The translations under genes and the position numbers were made by a program. Of a DNA stretch of 64,000 nt, positions 35,243 to 44,799 are shown one piece after another; position 1 is the stretch's first letter, and every line of letters begins with the position of its first letter. Under the pieces are notes generated by a model. That model saw only the letters and a program-made list of their open reading frames with translations. It ran no database searches and was not told the DNA's origin. This DNA comes from Janthinobacterium sp. 344 (GTDB lineage Bacteria; Pseudomonadota; Gammaproteobacteria; Burkholderiales; Burkholderiaceae_D), in contig NZ_FOKL01000006.1 in assembly GCF_900112025.1 (NCBI RefSeq), positions 355,199 through 419,198 on the forward strand, read 5' to 3'.

Positions 35243-36440
35243 GGCTGGCCGCCGCCACGCTGGCGCGGCTCCTGGTGAGCAGCCAGACGGCGGCAAAGGC
35301 GGCGCTGGCCGCCGCCGTTACCCACAGCAGGGGCCGCTCGCTGCCATCGGTGATGGCGGCAAGCAGCGCGCCGCAGGCGGCCGTGATGGCCATCTGCACG
35401 AAGAAGAACAGGCCCGAGGCGCTGCCCGCCTGGGCGCCATACGGCTGCAGCACGGCCAGCTGGCAGGCCGGAATGGCCATGCCCACCGACACCATCACCA
35501 GCAGCATGGGCGCCACCAGCGACGCCGCGTGCCGTGGCGCCAGGCTACCCGCCAGCAACAGGCTGGCCGCGCCCGCCACATTCAGTGCCACCGCCACGCC
35601 CAGCAGGTAATCGGCGCCCAGGCGCGCCGCCAGTGCGCGGAACAGGCTGGAGCCCGCGATATAACCGCTGACCGTCAGCGCGAACACCAGCGCATACGCG
35701 CCTGGCGACAGGTGCATCCCCCGTTGCAGCAGCACGGACGATTCCGCGATGAACGGGAAATACGTGCAATACACACAGCCGATGGCCAGCGCATAGCGCA
35801 GGAAATACCTGTCGCTCAGCAGGCGCCGGTACAGTGCCAGCGTATGACTTTGCGGTACGGTATCGGCCGGCCTGGTTTCCGGCACATACGCGGCGATCAG
35901 CCCGAGCGACAGCGCCCCCAGCGCGCACAGCACGCCAAACGCGGCGCGCCAGCCGAACGCCGCGTCGAGCACGCTGCCGGCCAGCGGCGCGAGGATAGGC
36001 GACAGCCCCATCATCATCGAGATTTGCCCCAGCATGCGCGCCTGCGTGGCGGGATCGAAGCGGTCGCGCACCATGACCCGGCCGATGATGGTGCCGCTGC
36101 AGCCGCCGAACGCTTGCAGCAGGCGCGCGGCGATCAATACGTGCACGTCGGAGGTCACGGTGCAGACGATGCTGGCGAACACGTAAATGCCCGTGCCGGC
36201 CAGCAGCACGGGGCGGCGTCCCCAGCGGTCGGCCAGGGGGCCGCAGGCCAGCATCGAGGCGGCCGAGCCGGCCATGAACAGGCTCAGGGTCAATTGCAAT
36301 TGCGCATCGCTGGCTTGCAGGGCATCGGCCATGGCCGGCAGCGAAGGCAGATAAATGTCGATGCTGATGCGCGACAGGGAGACCAGCAGCAGCACGATGC
36401 CGCCCCAGGCCCAGAGCGGCAGGGATGTATTTTTAATCAT
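35235..36440 (-). CDS. Bcr/CflA-family MFS drug efflux transporter
   Basis: A 401-residue transporter with 12 transmembrane segments. The MFS motif A appears as ACGPLADRWGRRPVLL after helix 2, and the Bcr/CflA-type segment IIGRVMVRDRFDPATQARMLGQ (in part) after helix 4. Bcr/CflA proteins export drugs or small peptides. It is divergent from the MocR-type regulator gene, which probably controls it. Confidence 0.9.
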   Translation of the reverse strand: MIKNTSLPLWAWGGIVLLLVSLSRISIDIYLPSLPAMADALQASDAQLQLTLSLFMAGSAASMLACGPLADRWGRRPVLLAGTGIYVFASIVCTVTSDVHVLIAARLLQAFGGCSGTIIGRVMVRDRFDPATQARMLGQISMMMGLSPILAPLAGSVLDAAFGWRAAFGVLCALGALSLGLIAAYVPETRPADTVPQSHTLALYRRLLSDRYFLRYALAIGCVYCTYFPFIAESSVLLQRGMHLSPGAYALVFALTVSGYIAGSSLFRALAARLGADYLLGVAVALNVAGAASLLLAGSLAPRHAASLVAPMLLVMVSVGMAIPACQLAVLQPYGAQAGSASGLFFFVQMAITAACGALLAAITDGSERPLLWVTAAASAAFAAVWLLTRSRASVAAASLT

Positions 36441-36544
36441 GTTTTTCAGACGCTAGATTGCATGGCGCGCCCCGCTGGCGCACCGGAACGGCGAGAGTAA
36501 GGTGGTTGTGGTGTAATGCGAAGTGCCAGTCATCACTTATTTCA

Positions 36545-36569
36545 TTGGACCACTTGGACGCACCTGGAC
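36545..36569 (+). promoter_or_regulatory. Three direct repeats near the MocR/MFS divergent promoter
   Basis: TTGGAC (36545), TTGGAC (36554) and CTGGAC (36564) are spaced 9-10 bp apart, about one helical turn, just before the regulator start codon. MocR regulators often bind direct repeats at divergent promoters, so this may be an operator. Tentative. Confidence 0.4.
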
Positions 36570-36579
36570 GAACTTCATC

Positions 36580-38046
36580 ATGCCGCGAGGAAAATCACCG
36601 CACGCGCTGGACTTGCCCCGCCCCACCAGCTGGCTAGACCAGGCTGGCGTCAGCAAGCAGGACGGCGCTTATGAAGCGCTGCGCTCGGCCATCCTGACGA
36701 AGATGCTGCCGGCGGGCAGCCGCCTGCCGTCCAGCCGCACGCTGGCCGAACGGTGGGAATTGTCGCGCGGTACCATCGAAACCGTGTTCGACCGCCTGCA
36801 CGCGGAAGCGTACGTGACGCGCGTGCCCGGCTCCGGCACGCGCGTGTGCGCCGTGGTGCCGGAACGTTTCTTGATGGCGGGTTTTGGCGATGCCGTCCCG
36901 GCCACGCCGGCCTGCGTGCCCCTGCCCGCTTCGGACACGGGCGTGCGCGACGGCATGCCCTTCGTGGCCCGGCGCGCCGATGCCAGCCTGTTTTCCATGG
37001 CCGCCTGGTCCAAATGCACCGCGCGGGCGCTGGCCGCCGCCACCCCGGAGCAGCTGTGCAGCGCCGATCCGGCCGGCCTGCCCCAGCTGCGCCAGCAGAT
37101 CGCCGATTTCCTCGCCAAGTACCGCGGCATCCGCTGCGATCCGCAAGACATCCTTGTCACCACCGGCATCCGCCACGCGATCGACTTGCTGGCGCGCAGC
37201 ATCGTGCGCGATGGCGACAAGGTCTGCCTGGAAGATCCTGGCTATCCGGCCGCGCGCGCCCTGTTCGCCCTGTGCGGCGCCGTCTGCGTGGACATTCCCG
37301 TCGACGCCGAGGGCATCGATTGCGCCGCCTTGCGCCAGCATGCGGATGCCAGCGTCGCGTACGTGACGCCGGCGCACCAGTCGCCGCTGGGCGTGACCAT
37401 GTCCGTCACGCGCCGCCTGGCCTTGCTGGAATGGGCGAACGACAGCGGCGCCTGGGTGGTGGAAGACGATTACGACAGCGAATTCAATTACCAGAGCGCG
37501 CCGCTGGCGGCCCTGAAGGCGCTGGACCAGTACCAGCGCGTGATTTACTGCGGCAGCTTCAACAAGACCCTGTTCGCGGGGCTGCGCGTGGGCTTCATGG
37601 TCTTGCCGCCCCCTTTGCGGCCCTTGCTGCTGCGCACCTTGCAGCTGACGGGCCGCCCCGTGGGCGTGACGGAGCAGCTGGCGCTGGCCGCCTGGATGGA
37701 GGAAGGCGCGTTCGTGCGCCATCTGCGCCAGGCGCGCCTGGCCTACAAGGAGCGGCGCGACCTGCTGCTGGCCTGCCTGGAACAGATCGCCCCTGGCCGT
37801 TACACGATTTCCGGCCAGCAGGCGGGTTTTCATTGCCTGCTGTGGCTGCCGCCGGACAGCGATGAGCGCGTATTTTGCGCGCGCGCGGCGCAGGACGGCC
37901 TGGCGCTGCAGCCGCTGGGCGACTTTTGCCATGGCGTACAGCTGGCGCCGGCCGTGCTGCTGGGCTACACGGCCCTGAGCCTGGCCCAGGTGCGCCACGC
38001 CGCGCAAAAATTGGCCAGGCTGCTGTTGCCAGTGGACAACGCCTGA
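36580..38046 (+). CDS. MocR/PdxR-type regulator (GntR HTH plus aminotransferase domain)
   Basis: A 488-residue chimera. The N-terminal GntR winged helix (about 20-85; LPSSRTLAERWELSRGTIETVFDRL, in part) is followed by a fold-I aminotransferase domain (about 110-485) that keeps the PLP region: VTTGIRHAIDLLARS, VEDDYDSEF, and SFNKTLFAGLRVG with the Schiff-base Lys. Such proteins use PLP or an amino acid as signal. It is divergent from the Bcr-like transporter and probably controls it. The ATG at 36580 fits the family; a GTG at 36523 would extend it by 19 residues. Confidence 0.9.
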   Translation: MPRGKSPHALDLPRPTSWLDQAGVSKQDGAYEALRSAILTKMLPAGSRLPSSRTLAERWELSRGTIETVFDRLHAEAYVTRVPGSGTRVCAVVPERFLMAGFGDAVPATPACVPLPASDTGVRDGMPFVARRADASLFSMAAWSKCTARALAAATPEQLCSADPAGLPQLRQQIADFLAKYRGIRCDPQDILVTTGIRHAIDLLARSIVRDGDKVCLEDPGYPAARALFALCGAVCVDIPVDAEGIDCAALRQHADASVAYVTPAHQSPLGVTMSVTRRLALLEWANDSGAWVVEDDYDSEFNYQSAPLAALKALDQYQRVIYCGSFNKTLFAGLRVGFMVLPPPLRPLLLRTLQLTGRPVGVTEQLALAAWMEEGAFVRHLRQARLAYKERRDLLLACLEQIAPGRYTISGQQAGFHCLLWLPPDSDERVFCARAAQDGLALQPLGDFCHGVQLAPAVLLGYTALSLAQVRHAAQKLARLLLPVDNA

Positions 38047-38125
38047 ATGAAACGGCGCGCTGGCTTATAATCACGGCTTCGCCGCAGCGTCCGCAGGGCG
38101 CCGGCAGCTGATTACAGAATCTGTC

Positions 38126-38830
38126 ATGACCACCACCCGCACCGAAACGGCGCTGATCCGCGAGCTGGGCCGCGTCGATTACGAGCCGACCTTTGCCGCC
38201 ATGCGCGCCTTCACCGATGCGCGTACGACGGATACGCGCGACGAACTGTGGATCGTCGAGCATCCGCCCGTATTTACCTTGGGCCTGGCGGCCGACCGTG
38301 GCCATCTGCTGGCCGGCGCGGACGCGATCCCCGTGGTGCAGACGGACCGCGGCGGCGAAGTCACCTTCCACGGCCCCGGCCAGGTGGTGATTTATTTGCT
38401 GATGGACTTGCGCCGCAACAAGCCGGGCGGCAAGCTGTATGCGCGCCAGTTCGTGCATAAAATCGAGCAAGCCATCATCAACGTGCTGGCGGCGTATAAT
38501 CTCGCTGGCGAGCGCATCGATGGCGCGCCTGGCATTTATATTGCCGGCGGGCCAGACAAGGGTGCGAAGATTGCCGCGCTGGGATTGAAAGTGCGCGGCA
38601 ACGGCTGCACCTACCATGGCGTATCGCTCAACGTGGCGATGGACCTGGCGCCGTTTTCCTGGATTAACCCCTGCGGCTATTCCGGCCTGAAGACGGTGGA
38701 CATGCGCAGCTTGGGCGTGGTGGCGCCGCTGGCCGAGGTGCAGCGGGCCCTGGCCCATGAATTGACCGTATTACTCGATGTAAGCGAAGTAAACAGCGCC
38801 GCAGGCGCGCCTCAGGCAGCGGATGCCTGA
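38126..38830 (+). CDS. lipB: Lipoyl(octanoyl) transferase
   Basis: A 234-residue enzyme with the LipB motifs [31 protein letters not shown] (catalytic Lys) and [11 protein letters not shown] (catalytic Cys). It moves an octanoyl group from acyl carrier protein to lipoate-dependent enzymes. It ends 38 bp before lipA, with which it forms an operon. A 79-bp spacer separates it from the MocR gene. Confidence 0.96.
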   Translation: MTTTRTETALIRELGRVDYEPTFAAMRAFTDARTTDTRDELWIVEHPPVFTLGLAADRGHLLAGADAIPVVQTDRGGEVTFHGPGQVVIYLLMDLRRNKPGGKLYARQFVHKIEQAIINVLAAYNLAGERIDGAPGIYIAGGPDKGAKIAALGLKVRGNGCTYHGVSLNVAMDLAPFSWINPCGYSGLKTVDMRSLGVVAPLAEVQRALAHELTVLLDVSEVNSAAGAPQAADA

Positions 38831-38868
38831 GCAAACAAACCAACACTGCCCGTCAAGGGCTTGCAGCC

Positions 38869-39885
38869 ATGACTTCTGAGACCATTTCCAGCACCGCCCC
38901 CGCCGCGACCGCCGTTCCCGCGTACAACCCGAGCGAAAAGCAAAAAGGCGCCAGCAAGACCTCGCGCATCCCGATCAAGATCATTCCGATCGAGCAAGTC
39001 GAGCGCCTGAAAAAGCCGGACTGGATCCGCGTCAAGGCCGCCTCGGCATCCACGCGTTTCTATGAAATCAAGGATATCCTGCGCGAAAACAAGCTCGTCA
39101 CCGTGTGCGAGGAAGCCAGCTGCCCGAATATCGGCGAATGCTTCGGCAAGGGCACGGCCACCTTCATGATCATGGGCGACAAGTGCACGCGCCGCTGCCC
39201 GTTCTGCGACGTCGGCCATGGCCGTCCGGACCCGTTGGACAAGGACGAGCCATCGAATCTGTCGAAAACCATCGCCAAGCTGCGCCTGAACTATGTCGTC
39301 ATCACTTCCGTCGACCGCGATGACCTGCGCGACGGCGGCGCCGGCCATTTCGTCGAGTGCATCCAGCAGACGCGCGCCCTGTCGCCGAATACCCGCATCG
39401 AAGTGCTGGTGCCGGACTTCCGCGGCCGCCTGGAAAAAGCCTTGAATCTGTTCAAGGATGGCTTGCCTGACGTCATGAACCACAACCTGGAAACGGCGCC
39501 GCGCCTGTACAAGGAAGCGCGTCCCGGCTCCGACTACATGCACTCGCTGAAGCTGCTGAAGGACTTCAAGGCCATGTATCCGGACGTGAAGACCAAGTCC
39601 GGCATCATGGTGGGCCTGGGCGAGACGGACGAGGAAATCCTGCAAGTCATGCGCGACATGCGCGAGCACGACATCGACATGCTGACCATCGGCCAGTACC
39701 TGGCGCCATCGAACAGCCACCTGCCCGTGCGCCGCTACGTGCACCCGGACGTGTTTAAAATGTTCGAGGAAGAAGCCTATAAAATGGGCTTCACCCACGC
39801 CGCCGTGGGCGCCATGGTGCGCAGCTCGTACCACGCGGATGAACAGGCGCACAGCGCCGGCGTGGAATCGGCGCTGAATTTCTAG
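38869..39885 (+). CDS. lipA: Lipoyl synthase
   Basis: A 338-residue radical-SAM enzyme. The auxiliary cluster motif [12 protein letters not shown] and the radical-SAM motif [10 protein letters not shown] are both present; the C-terminal RSSYHADEQ segment supplies the conserved serine that ligates the auxiliary cluster. It inserts two sulfurs into octanoyl groups. It follows lipB and is closed by a terminator at 39905. Confidence 0.97.
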   Translation: MTSETISSTAPAATAVPAYNPSEKQKGASKTSRIPIKIIPIEQVERLKKPDWIRVKAASASTRFYEIKDILRENKLVTVCEEASCPNIGECFGKGTATFMIMGDKCTRRCPFCDVGHGRPDPLDKDEPSNLSKTIAKLRLNYVVITSVDRDDLRDGGAGHFVECIQQTRALSPNTRIEVLVPDFRGRLEKALNLFKDGLPDVMNHNLETAPRLYKEARPGSDYMHSLKLLKDFKAMYPDVKTKSGIMVGLGETDEEILQVMRDMREHDIDMLTIGQYLAPSNSHLPVRRYVHPDVFKMFEEEAYKMGFTHAAVGAMVRSSYHADEQAHSAGVESALNF

Positions 39886-39904
39886 GCACCTGCGCCCCAT
39901 CAAG

Positions 39905-39937
39905 GCCGCCCGCTGCAGAGCTGGGCGGCTTTTTTTT
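39905..39937 (+). terminator. Rho-independent terminator after lipA
   Basis: GCCGCCC and GGGCGGC form a 7-bp stem, with a further GC-rich inner part, followed by eight T. It lies 20 bp after the lipA stop codon. Confidence 0.9.
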
Positions 39938-40029
39938 GCCTGTGCGTATCGTATGCGCCGCACGCGGCTGAGCGTCCTATACTGGCATGCTGAAAAAGCA
40001 TGGTTGACGAATCGGCTATGAGGTGACGC

Positions 40030-40692
40030 ATGGACGTACGCATCGACGCATCGTGGAAGGCCCGGCTGGAGGGCGAGTTTGCCCAGCCGTACTGGGAACG
40101 CCTGGCCGCCTTCGTGAAGGAAGAGTACGCGGCGGGGCCGTGTTGTCCTCCGGGTAAGTACATTTTTCGTGCCTTCGACCTGACGCCGTTCGAGCAAGTC
40201 AAGGTGGTGATCCTGGGGCAAGACCCGTATCACACCCCCGGTGCCGCCATGGGGCTGTGCTTTTCGATTCCCGAAGGCACGCCGCCGCAGCCGAGCCTGC
40301 AGAATATCTTCAAGGAATTACAGAGCGACGTGGGCGTGATGCGCACGCGCACGGATTTGTCCGATTGGGCGCAGCAAGGCGTGTTCTTGCTCAACAGCGT
40401 GCTGACGGTGCGCGCAGGGGCGGCCGGTTCGCACGCGGCCAAGGGCTGGGAAAAGCTGACGGACAGCGCCATCGGCCACCTGTCGGCCGAGCGCGAACAC
40501 CTCGTGTTCATCCTGTGGGGCGGCTACGCGCAAGCCAAGCGCACCCTGATCGACCCCGGCAAGCACCTGGTGCTGGCGGCGCCCCATCCATCGCCTTTAT
40601 CGGCCAGCAAAGGTTTCTTTGGCAGCAAGCCGTTCAGCCAGGCGAATGCCTATCTGCAGGGGCATGGCCAGGCAGCCATCGCCTGGGGATAA
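40030..40692 (+). CDS. ung: Uracil-DNA glycosylase, family 1
   Basis: A 220-residue enzyme with the catalytic GQDPYH motif (water-activating Asp), FLLNSVLTVRAG and the HPSPLSA loop that inserts in the minor groove. It removes uracil from DNA to start base excision repair. GAGGTGACGC precedes the ATG. It is distinct from the UdgX protein at 2271-3683. It converges with the TonB receptor gene across a strong hairpin. Confidence 0.97.
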   Translation: MDVRIDASWKARLEGEFAQPYWERLAAFVKEEYAAGPCCPPGKYIFRAFDLTPFEQVKVVILGQDPYHTPGAAMGLCFSIPEGTPPQPSLQNIFKELQSDVGVMRTRTDLSDWAQQGVFLLNSVLTVRAGAAGSHAAKGWEKLTDSAIGHLSAEREHLVFILWGGYAQAKRTLIDPGKHLVLAAPHPSPLSASKGFFGSKPFSQANAYLQGHGQAAIAWG

Positions 40693-40714
40693 GTCATGAC
40701 ACAGTACGGCAACC

Positions 40715-40746
40715 GACAGCGGCAGGCGTTGCTCCCTGCCGCTGTC
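40715..40746. terminator. Hairpin between the convergent ung and TonB-receptor genes
   Basis: GACAGCGGCAGG and CCTGCCGCTGTC form a perfect 12-bp stem with an 8-nt loop. No T-tract follows on either side. It lies 22 bp past the ung stop codon and 14 bp past the receptor stop codon, so it may act for both genes. Confidence 0.6.
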
Positions 40747-40760
40747 TTCGCGCGTAACTG

Positions 40761-42938
40761 TTAGAAGCTTGTTGATAGACCCGCATAGAAACTGCGGCGC
40801 GCGCCGTATTGCGGCGCTCCCACGCCCACGCCGGAACCGTCGCGCAGCAGGTACGACTTGTCGAACAGGTTGATCAGGGCCAGGCGTCCTTCCACCTTGC
40901 CGACGGGCGTGTTCTTCCACGTGTGCGTGAGTGCCGTGTTGACCGTGAAATAGCTGGGCAAATGGCCGGAATTCGGTGCGCCACCGTCCGGTGTCATGCG
41001 CAGGCCGCTGCCATACAGGAAGTCAGCGCTCACTTGCGAATCGCCGAAGTGGTAGTGGCCACCACCCGACAGCGTGTATTTCTGGTCATGATCGAGATAG
41101 ACATAGTGTGTGCTGATGTAGTTCAACTCATCGGCGCCAAACAGGGCTTGCCCCGAATTGATATTGCGTCCCTGCGCCTTTTGCGTGCTGGCGTTGAGGA
41201 ACAGGCCCCAGTTTTTCTCGCTGTAGATGGCCGACAATTCCAGCCCCTTGGCGTAGCCGTCCGCATAGTTGAACGGCGTCAGGATCAGCGCCTGGCCAAA
41301 CTGCCCCTCGTCCAGCAGATTGCTGATTTTTTTATAATACGCATCCGCCGTCAAGGTCAGCCTGGCGTTGACCTGGTGGCTGATGCCCACGTCATAGTAA
41401 TGCGTGCGCTCGGCCTTGACGTTGTCCGACTGGCCGATTTCGGGCGCATTCGTCGTGTTCGCGTACAGGTCGATGCTGCCTTGCGCGGCCAGTTCCTGCG
41501 GCGGCGGCGTGAAGTAGCGCGAATAGCCCGCGTGCACGGCCGTGCCCGGGGCCAGCTGATACGCCAGGTTGATGCGCGGACTCCATTGCTGCTCGCTGGT
41601 GTAGGCCGAGACCTTGTCGAAGCGGGCGCCATAGTTCAGGGTCAAGGGCTTGCTGATATGCCATTCATCCTGCAGGTAAAAACTCGACAGGGTGCCCGTC
41701 TTGCCGCTGTTGTCCAGCACCGTGATGGGCGTGGTGGACGATTGCGCGCCATCGATCGCCGGGAACACGCCCACCGTGTTGTCGCTGGTGGTTTTCTGGC
41801 GCGTGTAGGCCAGGCCCGCGCGCAGGGTGTGGTCCTGGTGCAGCTTGTAGCTGATGTCGAACTGGGCGCCGGACGCGCTGTTCGAGCGGCGCGAATCGGA
41901 CGCCACGCCGTTGTAGATCAGGTCGCCAATGGGATCGGGTGTGAAGTGCAGTTCCGAATACTGGTGGAAGGCGGACAGCTGGTAATTGATGTCGCCCAGG
42001 CTTTTTTGCAGCGACAGCACGAGGAAGCGGTTCACCTCGCGCTGGTTTTCATCGAGCTGCGATGACGGCAAAGTGGACGTGCCCGCCTGCGCATCGCTGT
42101 GGCCGGCCAGCGAGAAGGCCGGCGCCTGGTCCGGGTTGTTCGGGATCTGGAAGCGGCCGTTGTACGTGCCGAACATCGCGCCCAGGCGCGTGTTGTCATC
42201 GAGGAAATACGACAGGTTGCCGAAGGTTTTATTCTGGCGCGTCTTGTCGTGCAGGGCGCTGCGCGTGTCCTGCGGGTTTTCCACGCCCAGCGCGTTGCCC
42301 AGGTAGCTGCCGGACAGATAGTAATTGAACTTGCCGACGCTGCCGAAAAATTCGGCACTCGGTTCCACGTGGTCGTGGCTGCCCACCAGGATGCCGATGC
42401 GTCCGCCAGGGCTCAAGCCGCCCTCCTTCGTTTCAATATCGACAATGCCGGCCGTGCGCAGGCCGAACTGGGCCGGCAAGGCGCCCGTGATGAAATCCGT
42501 CTTGTCGATCAGTCGCGTGTCGATCGACTGGCCGAAGCCGCTGATACTTTCTGGTAATTGGACGCCATTGATGCGGTATTGCACGTTGGCATGGTCATCG
42601 CGCACGTGCAGGGCGCCCGACCCTTTCGAGTCTTGCGACACGCCTGGCAGGCGCAGCAGGACTTCATTGAATGGCGTGTTGTCGCCCTGTCCCAGCATGC
42701 CCACCATATGGCTGTCGATGCTGTAGATGGTGGTGCCGACTTTCGGCGACAGGTCGATGCGCGCGCTTTTCAGGTGGGCCGAGGTGACTTCCACCGTTTG
42801 CATGGCTGGCGGCGCGGTGTCGGTCGCGGTGTCGGCGGCGGTGGCGCCGGTATCGGCCGGTTCGGCGGCATGGGCGGACAGGGTAAACAGGCTGGCAAGG
42901 GCGAGCGACAACGCGCTCAAGCGTGGTGTGTGTTGCAT
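40761..42938 (-). CDS. TonB-dependent outer membrane receptor
   Basis: A 725-residue receptor: signal peptide (about 1-25, LSAHA-AE), an Ala/Thr-rich spacer, a plug domain (about 50-180; MQTVEVTSAHL TonB-box-like start, and LLRLPGVSQDSKGSGALHVR in the plug) and a 22-strand beta barrel ending in an aromatic residue (GLSTSF). It probably takes up a metal chelate; the neighbouring DUF2946 and PepSY genes and the Fur-like box suggest iron or copper. Start chosen at the ATG with GAGG before it. Confidence 0.9.
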   Translation of the reverse strand: MQHTPRLSALSLALASLFTLSAHAAEPADTGATAADTATDTAPPAMQTVEVTSAHLKSARIDLSPKVGTTIYSIDSHMVGMLGQGDNTPFNEVLLRLPGVSQDSKGSGALHVRDDHANVQYRINGVQLPESISGFGQSIDTRLIDKTDFITGALPAQFGLRTAGIVDIETKEGGLSPGGRIGILVGSHDHVEPSAEFFGSVGKFNYYLSGSYLGNALGVENPQDTRSALHDKTRQNKTFGNLSYFLDDNTRLGAMFGTYNGRFQIPNNPDQAPAFSLAGHSDAQAGTSTLPSSQLDENQREVNRFLVLSLQKSLGDINYQLSAFHQYSELHFTPDPIGDLIYNGVASDSRRSNSASGAQFDISYKLHQDHTLRAGLAYTRQKTTSDNTVGVFPAIDGAQSSTTPITVLDNSGKTGTLSSFYLQDEWHISKPLTLNYGARFDKVSAYTSEQQWSPRINLAYQLAPGTAVHAGYSRYFTPPPQELAAQGSIDLYANTTNAPEIGQSDNVKAERTHYYDVGISHQVNARLTLTADAYYKKISNLLDEGQFGQALILTPFNYADGYAKGLELSAIYSEKNWGLFLNASTQKAQGRNINSGQALFGADELNYISTHYVYLDHDQKYTLSGGGHYHFGDSQVSADFLYGSGLRMTPDGGAPNSGHLPSYFTVNTALTHTWKNTPVGKVEGRLALINLFDKSYLLRDGSGVGVGAPQYGARRSFYAGLSTSF

Positions 42939-43028
42939 GGTAAACCTCAAAATAGTCGACGCCAGGCGGCACGGCACGCGTTACAACGCGGCGGTGCGGC
43001 CTGTAAAAAGAGAAAAACAGCGTGGGAA

Positions 43029-43385
43029 CTACAGGGAGGCGGCAGGCGGGCCGCGCACGGGCGGCAGGACGAGGACGGCGACAGGCGCCACGGTGGCTGG
43101 CGCGGCGGCCAGCAGGCGGTACGGCAGTAACTGGGCCGGCGGCTCGGCGATGGCCGGCGGCACGGCAATATCGGCCACCTTGTCGATGACGGTGGCGCAC
43201 AGCGCGCACTCTTCCGCGTCCAGGCTGGTCTTGTGCAGGTGCGAGGCGGCCGTCGACAGCAGGAACACCAGGGCCAGCGCACTGAACAGGGCCACGCACA
43301 AACGCCACGGCGTGCGCGCGAGGGCGGACACCGGGTGATGGGCGGGCATGCCGTAGGGCTTGCGGGTGGGCTGGCGGGAAGACAT
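43029..43385 (-). CDS. DUF2946-like small membrane protein
   Basis: A 118-residue protein with one hydrophobic segment (about residues 27-50) followed by SHLHKTSLDAEECALC, a His/Cys-rich patch typical of DUF2946 proteins, and a Pro/Val-rich C-terminus. These are often encoded next to TonB receptors and are thought to bind metal in the periplasm, without proof. It lies upstream of the receptor on the same strand (90-bp gap) and divergent from the PepSY gene. Confidence 0.65.
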   Translation of the reverse strand: MSSRQPTRKPYGMPAHHPVSALARTPWRLCVALFSALALVFLLSTAASHLHKTSLDAEECALCATVIDKVADIAVPPAIAEPPAQLLPYRLLAAAPATVAPVAVLVLPPVRGPPAASL

Positions 43386-43470
43386 GGGCGAATAGTAGCA
43401 AGAAAATCGCCGTATTGTCAGCGCTTGTTGCAATTCATTTGCGCTGCGCGGGCACGACAGAATGCCGCCT

Positions 43471-43489
43471 GATAATGATTTTCACTGTG
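43471..43489. promoter_or_regulatory. Fur-like box between the DUF2946/TonB and PepSY genes
   Basis: GATAATGATTTTCACTGTG shares its first nine bases and the central TCA with the 19-bp Fur consensus (GATAATGATAATCATTATC). It lies in the divergent promoter region, so iron-dependent repression of both sides is plausible. Confidence 0.6.
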
Positions 43490-43497
43490 GGGCTTTC

Positions 43498-44697
43498 ATG
43501 CTATCGTTCCGCAGCCCGACATTCCCCGACTCGCCTTCCATGTCCAAACGCCCGATCAAATGGCTGTTCGCCAAGCTGCACCTGTATGCTGGCCTGTGGT
43601 TTGGCGCCTTGTTTGTCCTGCTGGGTTTGACGGGCTCTGCCATCGCCTGGATGCCGGAGCTTGACGCATATCTGAACCCCACGCTGTTGCAGGCCAGCAC
43701 ACCCGCGCCGGGCCAGCACTTCCAGGTGACGCCGCGCACGCTGCAAACGGTGGTGGACCTGCTCACGGCCGACCCCGCCTATGGCAAGCCTGCGCAGATC
43801 AATCCGCCCGCCGACGCGCGCGACGTGTATGTGGCCTCGTACCGGCAAGCGGGCAAGCCGTCGCCCTTCAGCCAGGCCATCGTGCGCCAGGTGATGGTCG
43901 ATCCCTACACCCTGCAAGTCAAGGGCGAGCGCGACTGGGGCCGCTTCGGCCTCACGCGCCCGCTGCTGATGTCGGGCATGTTTCATCTGCACCGATACTT
44001 ATTGTCCGGCGACGCGGGCAAGACGATCACGGGCATTTCCGGCGTCATGCTGCTGCTGATGGCCCTGAGCGGCATCTACCTGTGGTGGCCGAAATGGCAA
44101 TGGATGGCCATCCGCCGCGCCCTGACGGTGTCGCATGGCGGCTCCTGGCCCCGTTTTCATTACACCTTGCACAAGGAGGCCGGCTTCCTTGCCGCGCCCG
44201 TGCTGGCCGTGCTCGCCTTTTCCGGCATCTATTTCAATTTACCGCAATGCATCGTGCCGCTGGTGGCGCTGGTGTCGACGGTACCCGATACCGTCAAGCT
44301 GAAGAATGTGACACGGGATGGCACCGTGCTCGATGCGGGCCAGGCCATGGCCGCCGCGCTGCAGCTGTATCCGCAGGCGCGCGTGTCGCGCATCGTGTTG
44401 CCGCCGAAGCAGGATCAGCCCTACGAGATCCGCGTGCGCCAGCCGGACGAGATCGCCCACGGCGACGGCGCCACGCGCATCACGCTGGACGCGCGCAGCG
44501 GCCAGGCCCTGCGCATCCGCGACCCGCTGACGGCCCCGTATGGCGAGCGTTTCCTGGGCTGGCAATTTCCCCTGCATTCGGGCCAGGCGTTCGGCGCGGC
44601 CGGCCGCGCTTTCATCACCGTCTTTGGCCTGATGCCCTTGCTGTTCATGCTGACGGGAACTCTGGTGTGGTGGAAGCGGCGGCGCGGCCGGAAATAG
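43498..44697 (+). CDS. PepSY-domain (PiuB-type) iron-associated membrane protein
   Basis: A 399-residue protein with four transmembrane segments: after KLHLYAGLWFGALFVLLGLTGS (in part; first helix), a periplasmic PepSY unit, ISGVMLLLMALSGIYLWWPK, a further helix near FLAAPVLAVLAFSGIYFNLP, a second PepSY-like periplasmic part, and a final helix before WWKRRRGRK. The family is often iron-regulated and linked to siderophore uptake or reduction. The ATG at 43498 directly follows the Fur-like box; a second ATG at 43540 (MSKRPIKW) lacks a good ribosome site. Confidence 0.85.
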   Translation: MLSFRSPTFPDSPSMSKRPIKWLFAKLHLYAGLWFGALFVLLGLTGSAIAWMPELDAYLNPTLLQASTPAPGQHFQVTPRTLQTVVDLLTADPAYGKPAQINPPADARDVYVASYRQAGKPSPFSQAIVRQVMVDPYTLQVKGERDWGRFGLTRPLLMSGMFHLHRYLLSGDAGKTITGISGVMLLLMALSGIYLWWPKWQWMAIRRALTVSHGGSWPRFHYTLHKEAGFLAAPVLAVLAFSGIYFNLPQCIVPLVALVSTVPDTVKLKNVTRDGTVLDAGQAMAAALQLYPQARVSRIVLPPKQDQPYEIRVRQPDEIAHGDGATRITLDARSGQALRIRDPLTAPYGERFLGWQFPLHSGQAFGAAGRAFITVFGLMPLLFMLTGTLVWWKRRRGRK

Positions 44698-44712
44698 GCG
44701 CGCTCCAACCGT

Positions 44713-44750
44713 TGCCGGAAAAATTGCTATCATCATAGTAGTTTCCGGCA
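44713..44750. repeat. Inverted repeat upstream of the PaaI gene
   Basis: TGCCGGAAA (44713-44721) and TTTCCGGCA (44742-44750) are perfect inverted arms 20 bp apart, with CTA-TCATCA-TAG between them. It lies just after the PepSY gene and may be a terminator hairpin without a T-run or an operator. Confidence 0.5.
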
Positions 44751-44799
44751 GCCTGTCCGCTGTCCGGCATCACCACGACAACAAGGAAAAGCAGAGACC

